The position numbers were made by a program, and so were the translations under genes. Shown in pieces: positions 1-12,979 of a stretch of 64,000 bases of DNA. Each line of letters opens with the position of its first letter. Position 1 is the stretch's first letter. Origin of the DNA: Zopfochytrium polystomum. Its lineage: Eukaryota; Chytridiomycota; Chytridiomycetes; Chytridiales; Chytridiaceae. Location of the stretch: NCBI GenBank assembly GCA_025765615.1, contig JAIVFJ010000017.1, positions 434,001 to 498,000 of the forward strand, read 5' to 3'. The notes below the pieces were generated by a model. It had not been told where the DNA came from. It saw only the letters and a program-made list of their open reading frames with translations, and made no database searches.

Positions 1-905
1 AAATAAGGTGCACCTACCCCTTCCCGAAAGCGACTTTTCACGATCTGAAGATTCATGGGTCGCTTAATCATCTTAAAATACTCTGGCTCTTTTTCCTCTT
101 TTGGAGATCGCAAAAACGCGTTGCCGCAGCGATGCTCCGCCAGCTTACTCCAAACAAGCCGACAAGTTCGGCGGAAGTTGGTAGCGCGTCGTTTTTCGCC
201 GTCAGAGGCTTGAAGAAAGCCATACATGAGAATGTTGTCCGCATTGAAAGAGCAATCAAAGCTAACCTTCTTCGGCAGTCCTTTTAGTTGGAGATAGAAG
301 CGTATCGTCCAGTGGTGGTTGGTGTGCTTCAAGCGTTTTATGGTCTTCGTCTGTCAGGCCTCCGGAGTCAGGCTTTATGTTACAGTCGAAACCTCATCAA
401 CTTACGAGTTGTGTCCGGATTGGGAGTGCTCGTGGAGTCTTGAGCAATGCTTTGCTCGGTCGCCTGATCCATGGGGTCATCATTGTCAGGTTTGTCTGTC
501 TCCATCCCAACAGTTTCAACTGGTACTGTGGGCTCTTCTGTCACCGCTTCTTCTTTGACAGTCTCCGCCGAGGAATCGTCGTTTCCACCCTGCGGTGGCT
601 CGTCGATCTTCATGTCAGATTCGGACTGTTCTACCACCGGTTTCGTCTCACTGTCTGGAGGCTTGTCGTGGGAGTCTTGGTCGACATCCATGGCATCGGG
701 GGGCACAGGCGGTTGCGGTGGATCTGCGGAAGGCTCCCCCTTCTGCGGCTCAGGCAGGGGATCCGACACTGAAGAGACCGGAGCTACTCCCGCGTGCGCA
801 GGATCTTGCTCAATCAATGCAGCAGCTAGCCGATCGTCCCATTTTCCGTCCCGGATCTCTCTGATTTCGAGAAGGAGAGCACTTTCGTTTTTGTTCGCTC
901 GTCAG
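1..905 (-). CDS. Bromodomain protein, BRD8-like (3' end cut by window)
   Basis: Reads leftwards and runs off the window edge. The exon at about 380-895 has an acidic, proline-rich stretch after a segment beginning ALLLEIREIRDGKWDDRL, like the N-terminal region of BRD8-type proteins. A GTAAGT donor follows at about 403. The exon nearest position 1 encodes the first half of a bromodomain: RLVWSKLAEHRCGNAFL, then PEYFKMIKRPMNLQIVKSRF, which is the ZA loop and the conserved RPMNL. The helix with the acetyl-lysine-binding Asn lies outside the window. BRD8-type proteins belong to NuA4/TIP60 acetyltransferase complexes and read acetylated histones; that role is inferred from family. One or two short introns separate the parts. 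The start codon is not clear because an in-frame stop precedes position ~905, so a further 5' exon is likely. The gene is divergent from the Ctf4-like gene. Confidence 0.7.
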
Positions 906-1040
906 GTCAGTGGCCGTGCGATCGATTGGGTGTGAGGACGAAGACTCACAAAACAGCAGACTCACTGGATGCGCTCCTCCTGTTGGCGAAGGAGCGCGCG
1001 GATGAAGGCGGGTGTTCGCACCAGCTGAGGCTCTTGTGGT

Positions 1041-4000
1041 ATGGAAGGGTATGGTAACTGGGGCCCGCGATTGAGACATTTGGATCATTCCGTGACAAGG
1101 CGCCACGATCGGGGCTCCAAGCAAGGTTTCAGGTCGGACCAACAAATACAAGCAATTCTCGGACGCACACAAATTGAAAAGTCATGCCTTCCGCCCTTCC
1201 CGAGCCCGGTGGCTCTCCGACTTCCCGACGAACCCTCAACTGACCCACTGGCAGCAACGTCGACCGCCTTAACGATCCCCTTCTCGAACATTGTCGCTGC
1301 TGCCATCGGCCCGTTCCCGCAGGCAGAGTCGCCGCTGAGAGGCCACCGTGTTGCGCTTGCGTTGGGACGCCTGCTGTTCGTTTTGGATCTGGATGGAGCA
1401 CCACCCCTCTCTCCAAAAGCGACCTGGGAGTTCAAAAGCAATATCAATTCGGTTGCCGTCAATGTAAGCTGTGCCAATCGCTTCTCAGATTGGATCTTTA
1501 CAGACCTCCTGCCCAGTGCGATTGCATCGCTGATAGCAACTGGAATGATGAACGGCGAGGTGTTTATTTGTCCTGCGTCACTGGATACTCCTCCGAAGCA
1601 GCTGTACCGCTTTTCTCTTGCCATCTCGAGTGTCGCATTCCACCCCACGGAACCGGAAGTCATTGCTTTCGGGGGAGAGTGAGTTTGTGAATGTTTAAAG
1701 GGTTTGTGTCGAAGTTTAAATGCTCGATGACAGGGATCAAGAACTGGCTGTGGCTCAATGTTGCGAATTCGGCCATGACCCAACGTACTCCCATGCAAAA
1801 CGGTTCCCTCAAATGCGCCAGCTTTTCTCCCGACGGATCCGTCTTGGTGAGGACTGAATTCGTGCGTCCGGGGTAATCTGACATACGAACAGGCTTCGTC
1901 TTGGTCTGACGGCGAGGTCCACTTTTGGAAAAGTGACAACCTCAAGCATCCTCTGCGTGTTTTCAAGGACATGATGTCCAACACTGAGCTAGCGTACGTT
2001 CTGCTCCATCAGGAAGGAAACTAACTGCCTTATAGGGACAACGACAGAGGTGTCGTATCTTGGAGCCCGAACGGCAAGTTGGTGGCGATTCCATGCCGAG
2101 ATGGAGGTACAAATTTGCTGCAATTTTCAGTTTACCAACATGTCCTGCAGGAATCGTGGTTTTGAATACTCAAACTTGGCGAGAAGAACAAAAGATCAAC
2201 GGTTCTGGAAAGGTTCGGGAAGGTCTCTTGTGGAACAATCTTACCTTTTTTTGCAGATGACAACATCTGTTCTATGGTCACCTGATGGACGCTTCTTGGC
2301 ATGCAGCTCCTTGGACAACCGTTTGCTCGTTTATCCGTCAGCGAAAGCACGAAGCAACCCGGTTTATCAGTACGTTTTGAAGCGTAATTCTTCAACCTGA
2401 CTCCTTGCTGAGGGGAACGCACAAGGAGAAAATTTGCGATTTAGCATGGATTGAAAGCAAAGAATTGCTGCTGGTATTTCGAGTCTTGCCCTTGCTGTCC
2501 CGTCCTCTCATGCAGTTCTCAGGTTGACGGCTCGAAAGATCTTATTCGAGTCCCCGTTCCATTGGCCACCGCCAGTGTCCCCGAAAGCGAGTCATTTGAA
2601 ACCAGTGAAAGCGTTGTCGAAGTGCCTGAAAGTCCTCCTCGTCGTCGCGTTGGTGGGCACCGCAAACCTTGAACCATTCATGCCTAAATCCTTTCTTAGG
2701 GTCAAGAAGGCGACCAACCGTTGTTGAACCAGTGGAAGTGGATGATGATGACGACGGAAATGAATCAGACGACTTTGTTGTCGACGATGATGGCGGAGGA
2801 TACCGCCAGAACCTTGAAACAAAAGAGCAAGTGGAAAAGTACTACCAAAAGTCTAAGGCCAGAGCAATCCTACCAAGAATATCAAACAGCCTTTGTGAGC
2901 CATTTTTCAGTTTCAATTTTAAAGAGTGCTTTCTAATTCCCTCGTAAGCTGTACCAAAAGTTCACGAATACGAATCTTTCCAACCCGGCTCGACTCCCCT
3001 AATTGGCAACCGCAGATTCCTTTGCTACAACTCATTGGGTTTCATTCATCAAGTCCATGGCTCCCAATCCTCTATTCACGTCCAGTTTCATGACCAAAGC
3101 AAGGGTGGTTTCGACTTTACCGACTTGTTTGGCTTCGACTTGGGCTGCCTGAACGAGCATGGCGCCCTCTTTGCCACAAGCTCATTGGCTGCCGCAAAGG
3201 GAGGAGTGAGCTTAATCGACTTCCGTGGTAATGCCAGTAAGTCACGAGCAGGAGTCTCGGTCAACAGCTGGTCCCATAAGCTTGGGTTAGACGAGGCTGC
3301 TACCTGTAAGCGTTCTTGCTTCCCTCGATAATCCTCATTGAGCTCTTCAATAGGTCTTGCTATTACAGGAACTTGGCCCGGTCGTTGCAACAGATCTCGA
3401 TTGCCTTCGCTGGTATGACTTTTCAGGCGGTCAACTTCCGCTCTACGGAAGCCCAAGGGAAAATCGTAACAATGGCAGGGGTCAAAGCATTTCCTGTTTG
3501 CAGTCTGGTTGGATGGGACAAATTGTCGTGGTGAGTTTACTGACTTTGTGAAACCGGGAATTAAGTTTTCTTGAAACGCAGGATACCAAGGCCTTTCATA
3601 CAGTTTATATGATGCAACGTCTTTTACGTTGGTGAGCCAGGGGAAACTACCACTGTCGCCTGGCGCAACACTGGAATGGGCGTCATTCTCGGATCTGCAG
3701 GTTAGCCCGATCGTCTCGTCATTCCTTTGCATATTAACAGTGCGGATGAAAGCTTCCTGTCACATTCGACTCACAAGGATTCCTTCGCATCCTCTGTCCC
3801 GATTTGTCTTGGCAGCGCGTGTTTGACTCACGCGTAGCCCGTGAGGGAAACCAAATCCATTATTGGCCAGTCGGCGTGGAGGAAGAGCAGTTCTTGTGTG
3901 TCATGTGCAAGGTAGCGTGTTTATATTTAAGATACTAGTCAATTAATAAATCCACCATCTTAAGGGCGGAAATAAGATGCCAACCCCACCAAGGTGCTTC

Positions 4001-5608
4001 GTATCGTTCATAGACCTGCGGCATCCAATATTGGTCGAGTCTGGCAGGGTTGACACAACGCATGAGCAAAAGTGAGTCCCTCTTCATATCTGCAACTGTG
4101 AGGGTAGCAACTTCTTATGCTCGCGTATAGACTCCATACACTTAACCTTAAACTTTCTGTGCTTGCCTCTGGGTGGGGATTCGATGAAGACCACGCCTCA
4201 GAGAACAGCAAAGAGTGGAAAACTTTGAGACTGGAAAAAACCAAAACGCTTCTTCATCTCATTGACGTGCGTATTCCATTTTCATGATGTCCCTAACAGC
4301 TGAACGAAAACAGGACGCATGCTCAGCAAACCAAGCCTCACGCGTTCTTTCACTGGCGGAGCAAATGCCAACTTCACCCGGCCTGCTCGCGGCTGCGAAG
4401 TTAGCTGCGAAAGCAGGGGATGGCACGAGTCGCGGAGGAGATCGTTCAGATGCAGGGAACCCTACAAGATCGTATCGCGGGGCAGCAACTTCCAAGAACC
4501 TTCAAATCGCCTGTGAACTTTGAGCAGCCGACCGAATATACTGCTCCAACAGCCCTTGATGTGCTGGAGGCGCAACAGCAGCAACTTGACCACTTGAAAG
4601 AAAAGACGAGTGCCAAAACAGGATTGTCGAAGACCCCCAAACGAGACCTTGTGCAAGAGAAGAAAAGCTTGCTTACCAAAGCCCAACCGAAAGAGGCACC
4701 TCTGGAGGAGCAAGGGACTTCTTTCGAGATGACATTTACTGATGACGAAAAAGATCCTCCAGAACCAAAAGTTCCAACGAGTGCCAGCAAGCGGGCTCAA
4801 AAGCGGGAAGGTCTGCAGTCGCCTTACAGTGGTGAGTAAATATGTGGTTCGAAACTCAGATTGCTGACTCCATTTTATAAATTTTAGCACTCAGTGCAAC
4901 AAAAGCTGCTAAAAGCGATGAGCCGTCCCCGCGAGCAGACAAAATCACAAAGAGACCAACGATGCCATGGTCTATAGGCAAAAAAAGCCTTGACGGACCG
5001 ACACTTCCTCGCGATACCTGGTACTGAAGTTCATGAGACCACACAACAGGAGCTTGGTTAGTTTCGTCCCTTATTTGTGCTCGTTTGCTTATTGTTCTTG
5101 TTCTTCAGCGGATTCGCCGCAAAAAATGGAAGAGCCGACGGCCGTGGAAGGTTCCAAAAAGCGGAAGCAGATGACGCTCACAGAGATGATGGGAGGAAAA
5201 AAGGCGAGGCGCAACGATGCTCTAGAGTCATCCGTGGAGAAACCAGAGGAGCCAGTCGTTCCACTATCGACCAAATCACCCCTTCGCTCAAAATACAGAC
5301 GAGACGAGGTCCCCACTGTAAGTGCATTGATTAGCTTGGCTTCAGAAGCTCTCCTAAGCCCAAATCTTGTTAAGAATAACCTCGACTCCTCGGATACGGA
5401 CATTCCTTCAGACCCACTTCCACCAAACGAGGAAAATGTCACTGAAACTGTGCAAGCTTCAGAATCAACGACCGAGGAACTTTTAGCAAACAAGGAAAAC
5501 CAAACAGAGGAGGAGGCCTTTCCTCAGCGCTCCGCAGCCGAAAAGGGAAAGGCACCCGTTCGCCCAGCAATGCACCGGCTGAGCTCTTTCGCTTTCGCAA
5601 AGAAATGA
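1041..5608 (+). CDS. CTF4: Ctf4 / WDHD1 (And-1) replisome adaptor, multi-exon
   Basis: Ctf4/WDHD1 is a trimeric hub that ties DNA polymerase alpha-primase and other clients to the CMG helicase. An N-terminal WD40 propeller is visible in successive exons (SSVAFHPTEPEVIAFGGE near 1640; VVSWSPNGKLVAIPCRDG near 2060; SPDGRFLACSSLDNRLLVY near 2290). An acidic linker follows at ~2735-2850 (EVDDDDDGNESDDF), then a SepB-type second propeller (LPLIGNRRFLCYNSLGFI and IHVQFHD near 3000-3100), which is the signature of the family. A helical stretch (~4280-4500) and a basic tail (~5140-5600, TLTEMMGGKKARR) close it. At least ten exons with short introns are needed. The start at 1041 is the first ATG of the opening exon and is uncertain. 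The join into the last exon is also uncertain: the previous exon meets a stop (~5027) before a good donor. Confidence 0.85.
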
Positions 5609-5669
5609 GTTTTAATGTGTTAGTTTTTCAACTGTTGTCAATAATGCAAGATAAAAACACACTCTTGAC

Positions 5670-6886
5670 ATGGACAACAAAGGGTGAGCGACGACGATCC
5701 CCGAGATGCCCTGGCGGAAAACCACAGCCTGCTCACTCGCGCGATGCTCATTGAGTCCTTGTTCTTACCGACTCATGATCTCGCCCAAAATGCGTGTCCA
5801 TTGATGCTGATCCCCGATCGCGATTTGTTAAACTCCTCAGACAGTCGATCTACCTGGATCCGGCGATCCGTGATTGGTGAGGCGTGGTGGTTCCCGGCGC
5901 GGCACTCTGTTCCGTGATTCGCTGACACTCACTGCAGGGTCCTGTTCCCAATCATGGTGGTGATGGTGCTCGTCGGCATTCTCCGTCACCATGCCACCCA
6001 GCTCCTCAACTCGGTGCCAAAGCAAAAGCTTCTGGCCGTCCGCGAAAAGTGCGTTTGCGTTCGTTTCTTCTGAAAAGGGAGAGGGTGTTGTTCCGCTCAC
6101 CGCTCGTCCTCTCCAAAGCTCGGCGCTGATGCGGTCTCGTGTTTTCCGCGTCGAGGGCGTCCAGGAGCTTCCCCTCCAGGGATTCCAGTCGCGCCGCGCG
6201 TACCTCTGCACCGCCTTTGAGAAGAATCAGTACATCAAGAACCCGGACTCGATCGGCCAGCAGCCGAACCCGCTGTCGGACCCCAGCAGTATGGAGGCGA
6301 TGATGGATGGCATGAAGAAGAACATGGCCATGATCGTTCCTCAGACCCTTATTATGTCTGGATCACGTTTTTCTTCTCTGGATTTGTTTTGAGTATGGTC
6401 CCTTCTTACGCGCGCCTCTGGCAGACTGTGACATACTGACTGTTTTTTATCACAGTCAAACTTCCGTTCCCGCTGACGGTGCGATTCAAAGCCATGCTCC
6501 AGCGCGGCATTGAGACGGCTGATATGGACGTCACTTGGGTGTCCTCGCTGTCCTGGTACTTTCTCAACTTGTTTGGTCTCAAAAGTATTTTCACTATTCT
6601 GCTTGGCCAAGACAACGGTACGTAAATCGAACAAACTACTTGTGGGATTCTCATCTAGGATATCGCAAATACAGCTGCCGACGGTATGAGAGACATGCAG
6701 CAGATGCAAATGAACCCTGCTGCTATGGGCGCTGGTGGGCCGCCTGACTCTTCGGGATTGTTCAAGAGCGAGAAGGAATTTCTCGAGCTGGCCAACCACG
6801 AATTCCGCCTGGCGGACGTGGAGACTCGAGTTCTGGAGAAGTATGGGGTTCGGACAGCGCCACGTGAATCAAAGAAAACGGCATGA
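5670..6886 (+). CDS. EMC3: ER membrane protein complex subunit 3
   Basis: EMC3 is the YidC/Oxa1-family core of the ER membrane insertase complex that inserts tail-anchored and multipass proteins. A 14-nt first exon (5670-5683, MDNKG) is followed by an intron to 5840 and a second exon of 36 nt (5841-5876). Exon 3 from 5937 gives [19 protein letters not shown], the first membrane helix. Later parts match EMC3 closely: [31 protein letters not shown], an amphipathic segment, then [19 protein letters not shown] and the very conserved [15 protein letters not shown] with LLGQDN. The C-terminal cytosolic tail ([13 protein letters not shown]) ends at 6886. Assembled length is near the usual ~260 residues. 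About five exons. The next gene is convergent, with ~240 bp between stops. Confidence 0.92.
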
Positions 6887-7125
6887 GTGTTCATCCGAGT
6901 TCACGTTCGTAACGGTGAAGTTGGAGACTTTCGAAATACATCCTTTACTTCCGAAGTGACGGAAATGCCCCCTTTTTTCGCCCGTCTGCAACAGCTTGGT
7001 TACCCCACGGCCGTACTTCAGCCAGAAGCGCTGCAGCGAGAGGTCTCTGGCTTGCGCTTGCAATGTCTGCAATTGGAATGCTGTCCAGCTTGAATGCTCC
7101 CTGCTCGAACGCGACTCAGTTTGCA

Positions 7126-9183
7126 TCACCAGAAGCACCGTGCCCTCACCAGATTTCCAAGATAAACTGGAGCTGTCTGAACTCCGATGGACGCGTTCGG
7201 GAGGTCGCTCGGTTCAAACAGCGCAGCACCGCCTTCTGTGGCTATGACGACGTTGGAAAGGTCAGCCAACTTCCGCAACGGCTTGAGCGGGTGCCGGGCG
7301 TTTGTCCGCTGCGGCGGTCGACTTGCGTGGGATTCTTGGTTCTTGCGGGAGGCGCTGTTGAGTAAGGAAGGTGGTTGATTCAGCCAGAAGGGGCATAAAG
7401 CGAGAGGAGGCGGCAGCAAAAAAAAGAAACCTGCGCGCCAAATCGATGAAAATCCTCCGGACTTCGTCGAACGCGCCGTCATCGCTCAGGTCAATTTTCT
7501 CTCCCAAGCACTGCTCCGCGACCGCGGCCATCTCCTCCAACCCTGCAGCGCCACCGCCTCACCGCATTCGGCGACTCGCCGCCGCCGCCGCCGCCCCCGC
7601 CGCCGTCTGACCCCACCGCCTGCACCACCGCCTCGACACCCGCGCCAGCCAAGACGTCGCCGGACGCGCCCGAGGCCGCGGAGCCGAGCGACGACTGCGA
7701 GTTTGTCGGCGACGTCTGCAGGCTGGACTCGACGGTCGTTGCGCTCAGGCTCTCGTCCTGACTCGCGCAGCGCCGTTTCGGCGGGGCGGCGGCCGTCCTG
7801 TCCGACGACGGGAGCCGCTCCGGCGTCGGCGAATTGGTTGGCGTCAAAGGCCATCTCCAGCATTTCGTCGCTCTCTGGGGTCGCCGGCGCGAATGGGAGG
7901 GGGAAAAGAAAGAAGGATAAGCAGGAGTGAGCGGGTCTCGGTTTCGCTACTCACCGCCCCCCGTAACAGCGTGCCCCCCGGATTCTCGCACCGAACCTTT
8001 CAGCCTATCCACAAGCATCTTGATAACCCTCTGGTTGGCCTGATTCTTCTTGGCGAGGTCTTTTTCAGAGTCGAATCAGCAGTCCGTTTGAAATCTGGAG
8101 CTTCTGGACTTTGGCGGTGAGGCTCTCGTTGTCTGCCAGCAGCTCGACCGTTTTGGCCGACATTCGTTTCAGCTGGGAGGTGATGGCCATGTTTTCGCGG
8201 ATGGCGCGCTTGGTCGTCTTAGTAGCGTGATGGCGCGTTTTTAATGGGAGGAGAGGTCGCGTTTCAGTATTTGATTCACGCTTCACCGGTTAGTGGTGGT
8301 AATACGTCGGAATTAAATCAGCTAACCTCGGCCATTTGTTGGTCCGCTACGCGTCGAAAGTTGGCAACCGCCTCGTTTACTTTTTGGAGCATTTCTTTTT
8401 TCATTTGGCTCTGCATGGCTTATTCGGTCAAGATTCCCTTTTCCACATAATATCGTGCAGATCACCTTATCTTGCAACATTTTGCGTTCCATCGAGTGAA
8501 TCGAATCCTTGTACTCTTTCTCTTTCACCTCCAGAGCAACGAGCGCCCTTCTCAATTGGTTCTCCATGTCTTCCTGCAGCAGTTGGAGAGATGTTGAGTT
8601 TCTAGTCGCTTGCGGTCTGCACAGCAAAGGATCTTCCCGGGAATTCACACCTTTCGCTCTTTGAAATCGGAAAGTTGATCCAGCTCAGCTTTGTATCGCG
8701 CACTTTGCGTTTGACACTGGTCCAGTTCCGACTTCCACTCCAAAGTTGCTGCTTCGAAATCGGACTTGGCTTTGAGCTCCTGGTCTCTTTTTGCCTCTTC
8801 CAGGTCGCTCAGCTTTGACTCCAATTGAGTTATGTGCTCCTCATGCTCGTGTACTTTTATGTTCAGAAACTCGACTATGTCTTGCTATGCGAGAGGAACA
8901 GGGATATTTGTTTGCAAACCGTGGACGAAGTCCTGAAGGCTCCAACACAAAAGCTTTTCACCTTATCATAACTAAATTTCGTCTGTGCCTTCGTAAGCGC
9001 GTCATTTTCTGATAGGAGGAGTTCGCACTTGTCCTTACTGTTTGGGCGTAAGGTCACGGTGTATTCTTGACCCACTCTCACTCACTATCTTTGCAGCTTT
9101 TCCAGCAAATCGCGGACCTTCGCCTCGTAAACTTCCGCCGTGACTTCGTCCAGAGTCTTTTCTGCAGCCTCCTTCTTTGACAT
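7126..9183 (-). CDS. BBOF1: Basal body-orientation factor 1-like coiled-coil protein
   Basis: Nearly all of it is coiled coil. The start at 9183 (MSKKEAAEKTLDEVTAEV) is followed by heptad-rich exons (~8640-9060) and an exon with LRRALVALEVKEKEYKDSI. The diagnostic block is split over two exons: MKKEMLQKVNEAVANFRRVA (~8335-8415), then TTKRAIRENMAITSQLKRMS (~8150-8225), which matches vertebrate BBOF1/CCDC176 almost position by position. BBOF1 aligns basal bodies in multiciliated cells and sits along ciliary axonemes, so its presence implies the organism builds a flagellum. The C-terminal half (~7130-7850) is low-complexity (poly-Gly, Ser/Pro) with a more ordered last exon (EGGAALFEPSDLPNASIG). 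Splice sites there are inferred and the stop near 7126 is the likeliest end. Very GC-rich around 7500-7850. Confidence 0.75.
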
Positions 9184-9409
9184 TTTTTTACCTTCCTAAG
9201 CTGCAGGTTTGTTCACTTAAACCGAATGAAAGAAAGGAAAAAAAGAATATGTGGTCCAACACAAATCCGATTGACATATGCGAGATGGTAGTGGGAATTG
9301 GAAAGAAGCAGAGCACAGAGCACGACAGGATTTTATCGCAAAACACCACCATCAGCGGATATCCCCCCGTTTAATCCTCACTGCCGAACGTGTTTCTGTT
9401 TTGAAAGGG

Positions 9410-9956
<547 letters not shown>

Positions 9957-10574
9957 GATTGGCAGAACTAATGAGATCGACGGCGGGAAAGGTGCAGGGG
10001 ATGTTCTCTGGGCAGTAGGCTCTGGATCGAGCGGATCAAAGCGGTCAGCAGAGTCGAAAAGGTTGGAGTATGTTTTGAAGATGCAAGTGGAAAGAGGGAG
10101 GCGCAGGATGTTCAATGGTGCAAAGGCGTGCGTCCCACGATTTGGACAAGGAGGCCCAGCAAGACAGCCGCGCGGTCAAGCCAACATTCGTAGCAGCAAC
10201 GCAGCCAGTGAAGAGGCCAGTATCACTGCTCCGTCGGCGGCGGCGGTGGACTACGAAGAAGGAGAGTGGTGGGTGGGTTTTGGAAGGGGTGGAGAGGACG
10301 GGGGTGTGCAGCCGGGGGAAGAGGAAGTAGGCGGGGCTGGGCGAGGAGAGCGCGGTGGCGAGGCGGGGATTGCTGATCAAAGCCAACCTTTTTGGCTCGG
10401 TTTCTGTGCGTGCGACTGGGCGACTGACTTTTTTCGTCTGCTGTGTGTTTCAACTACTGTCGGCCTCCTTTTTGGTTCGGTGCCGAACCAGAAGTAGTAG
10501 TAGCACATGCAACATTTCGCGTGATTCCACGACCCCACAACATCATCGCCTTGTCATTTTCGCGAACCGCGCCC

Positions 10575-12719
10575 ATGATGATCCTGCCGCCCTTGTCGTC
10601 GGGCGCAGCACCGCCGCCGCAGCCGCCGCCGCCCGCGCGGCCAACAGCGCCGTCCTCCGCTCCCCAAGAAAATCACGTCGAAAGTGATCCGCTGCCTAAT
10701 TTGCTTCTCCCGGCCGAAAGGCTGTCGGATGACCCATTTCACGAAGAAGGGGAAGTGGGCGGTGGGGACGCCGAGCCTCTCCAGCAGCTCTCGGTCTCCT
10801 TCTCGCTCCCTACCTCCTCGGTCCACGACTCCGACTCAAGCGGCAGCTCTTCGTTGCCGTTTCTCCTTGACGACAGCGAAGCTGGTCTAGAAGACGATGG
10901 AAGCGCCTCCGCTGCAGCAGATGAGAATGAAGGCGGGGACGGACGATCGAGTTTGCAGCGCTTGGAGGATCTGTGCGCTGGTGCATTCCCCGGCAGCCTC
11001 GACCCTGAATCTTACACATATGCAAGCACGCACGACCACGCGTTTCGCTTGAAGGGCGAGGGCAACAGGCATATTGTCCTCTCCATACTGCCGACTCAGT
11101 CAGCCCCTGGAGGGTTGGAGCTTTCCGCGCTTCACGGCAAGTGTCCTCTTGCAGGCTGTGTTCTTCGACTTCGGAAACGCCGCGTTCAATCGCCCCCGCA
11201 TGAGCGAAACCCAATGTCTCTTTCACCAGCCCCGACGCCGTCGGTTTCGCCTGCACCGGCTTCCAGCTCTTCTCAAGATCCTTCGAAGAAGCTTCGGAGA
11301 ATGTCCTCCATCATGTCTTACAGGATGCGCGACATACCCCCGTTGGACTCGGAATTTCATTTTCACACCGTCGTCGTGCAGAAGCTGCTTGGTCGCGAGT
11401 ACCTTGGGAAAATGGTGTGCGCTGGATTCGCATCGGCTGGGATCAACTTACTCACTTCAAACAGGAAAAAGTGCAGGTGGATTCTGAGTTTATTGCTTCT
11501 GTAGCCACACTCATTGAGACCGATCGCCTCGCTGAAAGACGGATGAAAACGGAAGTTGACCCCACTCAGAGCGTTTCAGTGTTATGTAGTGATCACACTG
11601 TCTTTTCTGAGAGTGGAAACACCCCAGAAAGTGTCGCTATTGAAATCAAAGTGAGGACGCTTAGTATCCTCAAAGCTGCTCATTCACATAAACCAGCCGA
11701 AATGGGGATTTCTCCCCCAGGCACACGTTATCGCAAGCAAATCTGCCCCAAAGCTTCGAACTTGTCGGTATTGTATGTACAAGTTTGTAAAAGCGTCCAA
11801 GCACTCCGACAAAGATTTGCCAAGCACAAAGTATTGCCCTTTGGATCTTTACTCTGGAGACGAGGACAGAATGTTTAAGGCTCTGAAGGCTCTTGCAGAA
11901 ACGCCTTTAAACAACATGAAAGTATTTATTGATGGGGTTCGCGCTGTTCACGACAAAGTAAGTGGTGGGCCACGTCCCTTATTGGAGTTTAATTTTCGCT
12001 GCAGTCGATTGATGCCAAGTTTCTCGCGTCAATACTGTTCGGCGAGAGGCCGCACAGTAGCAGGTAAAAGGCGCACGCGTATGTTTTCTAAAAGTTGAGT
12101 GTTTGTTTTCAGGGAGCAGGACGACGATTACCTCTGGAAGTTGCTCGTGAAAATCTTGAAGCGAGAACCGATTCTTGAGAAACTTCGACACCATCAGCGG
12201 CGTTTGGACCGGTACGACATCGAGACCATTCATCAGTGGTACGGTTCACTATCGTCGGAAACAGAGGTACTTCGACCTTTGGTGCCGCGAGAGTGGGAGG
12301 AGGTTTTGAGTTCCTACCTTCGAAGCGAGAGTAGCCGTGGAAACATCGAATGTGGGTCCTTTGGAATGAAGCGATCCTGACTTCATCTCTAATTTCTATT
12401 GAAGCAGCTGTTGGCCAACCCGAACACGTAACCACAGCCGATAAGATTCGAGGAATATATGAATTCCTCGTTTCATCTTCCTTGAAGGATTGCTCCATTA
12501 TTGTGACAGTCCGAAGACGAAATGAACCAATTAGGTAAGCGTCAAGTGCTCTTGTTAGGTCGCTCTGACTTCGCTGACAGCACAGGGGAAAATAACTCGG
12601 CAGCAATTGTCTACGGCGAAAGTCAGTACGAATACAAGATACACGTTGTAGATGTCGATTTAAAGCCTTTGGATAAGATACCCTCCTACTTTGAGAAGGA
12701 TCGAAAAATAGCGGGGTAA
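10575..12719 (+). CDS. IPK1: Inositol-pentakisphosphate 2-kinase
   Basis: IPK1 phosphorylates Ins(1,3,4,5,6)P5 at the 2-position to make phytate (IP6), which is used in mRNA export and signalling. The ATG at 10575 starts a proline/acid-rich leader (MMILPPLSSG), long for the family. Kinase core motifs follow in order: FRLKGEGNRHIVLSI (nucleotide-binding loop), GCVLRLRKRR (catalytic Lys strand), HTVVVQKLLGREYLG, and after a 50-nt intron EKVQVDSEFIASVATLIETD. Next come SVAIEIK, the family box TKYCPLDLYSGDEDRMFKAL with NNMKVFIDG, and near the end IHVVDVDLKPLDKIPSYFE, the DLDLKP motif that binds Mg-ATP and substrate. About five introns. A GC-AG intron of 18 nt near 11140 is conceivable, but the frame reads through it. 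The ~620 bp before the start is shared with divergent ATG8. Confidence 0.9.
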
Positions 12720-12979
12720 GCTCTATTGAAAGGCGATGTTCCTTGCACTCATGGGACAACTCTTCAGCTTCCGGAGCGACTATCCTCCCTGTAACCCTAT
12801 TTAGACCGTTTCAATAATGGGCCGTTTCTTATCGGCATCTTCTTGGCGTCGTTCCTATCTACGTATTTTGTGCTTGATTCAAACAACTTCTATTTAATGA
12901 ACAACCAATGCCCCGGTTTCGAGGAAATGCGTCAACCGCTCGATTGATTAATGCGAGAAGAACGATACATTTGCAACTT

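Noticed and set aside
7400..7860. Long overlapping GC-rich open frames on both strands
   Set aside because: They are shadows of the low-complexity C-terminal part of the BBOF1-like gene.
11120..11160. 18-nt GC-AG intron in IPK1
   Set aside because: Possible, but the frame reads through it with an acceptable short insertion, so no intron is needed.
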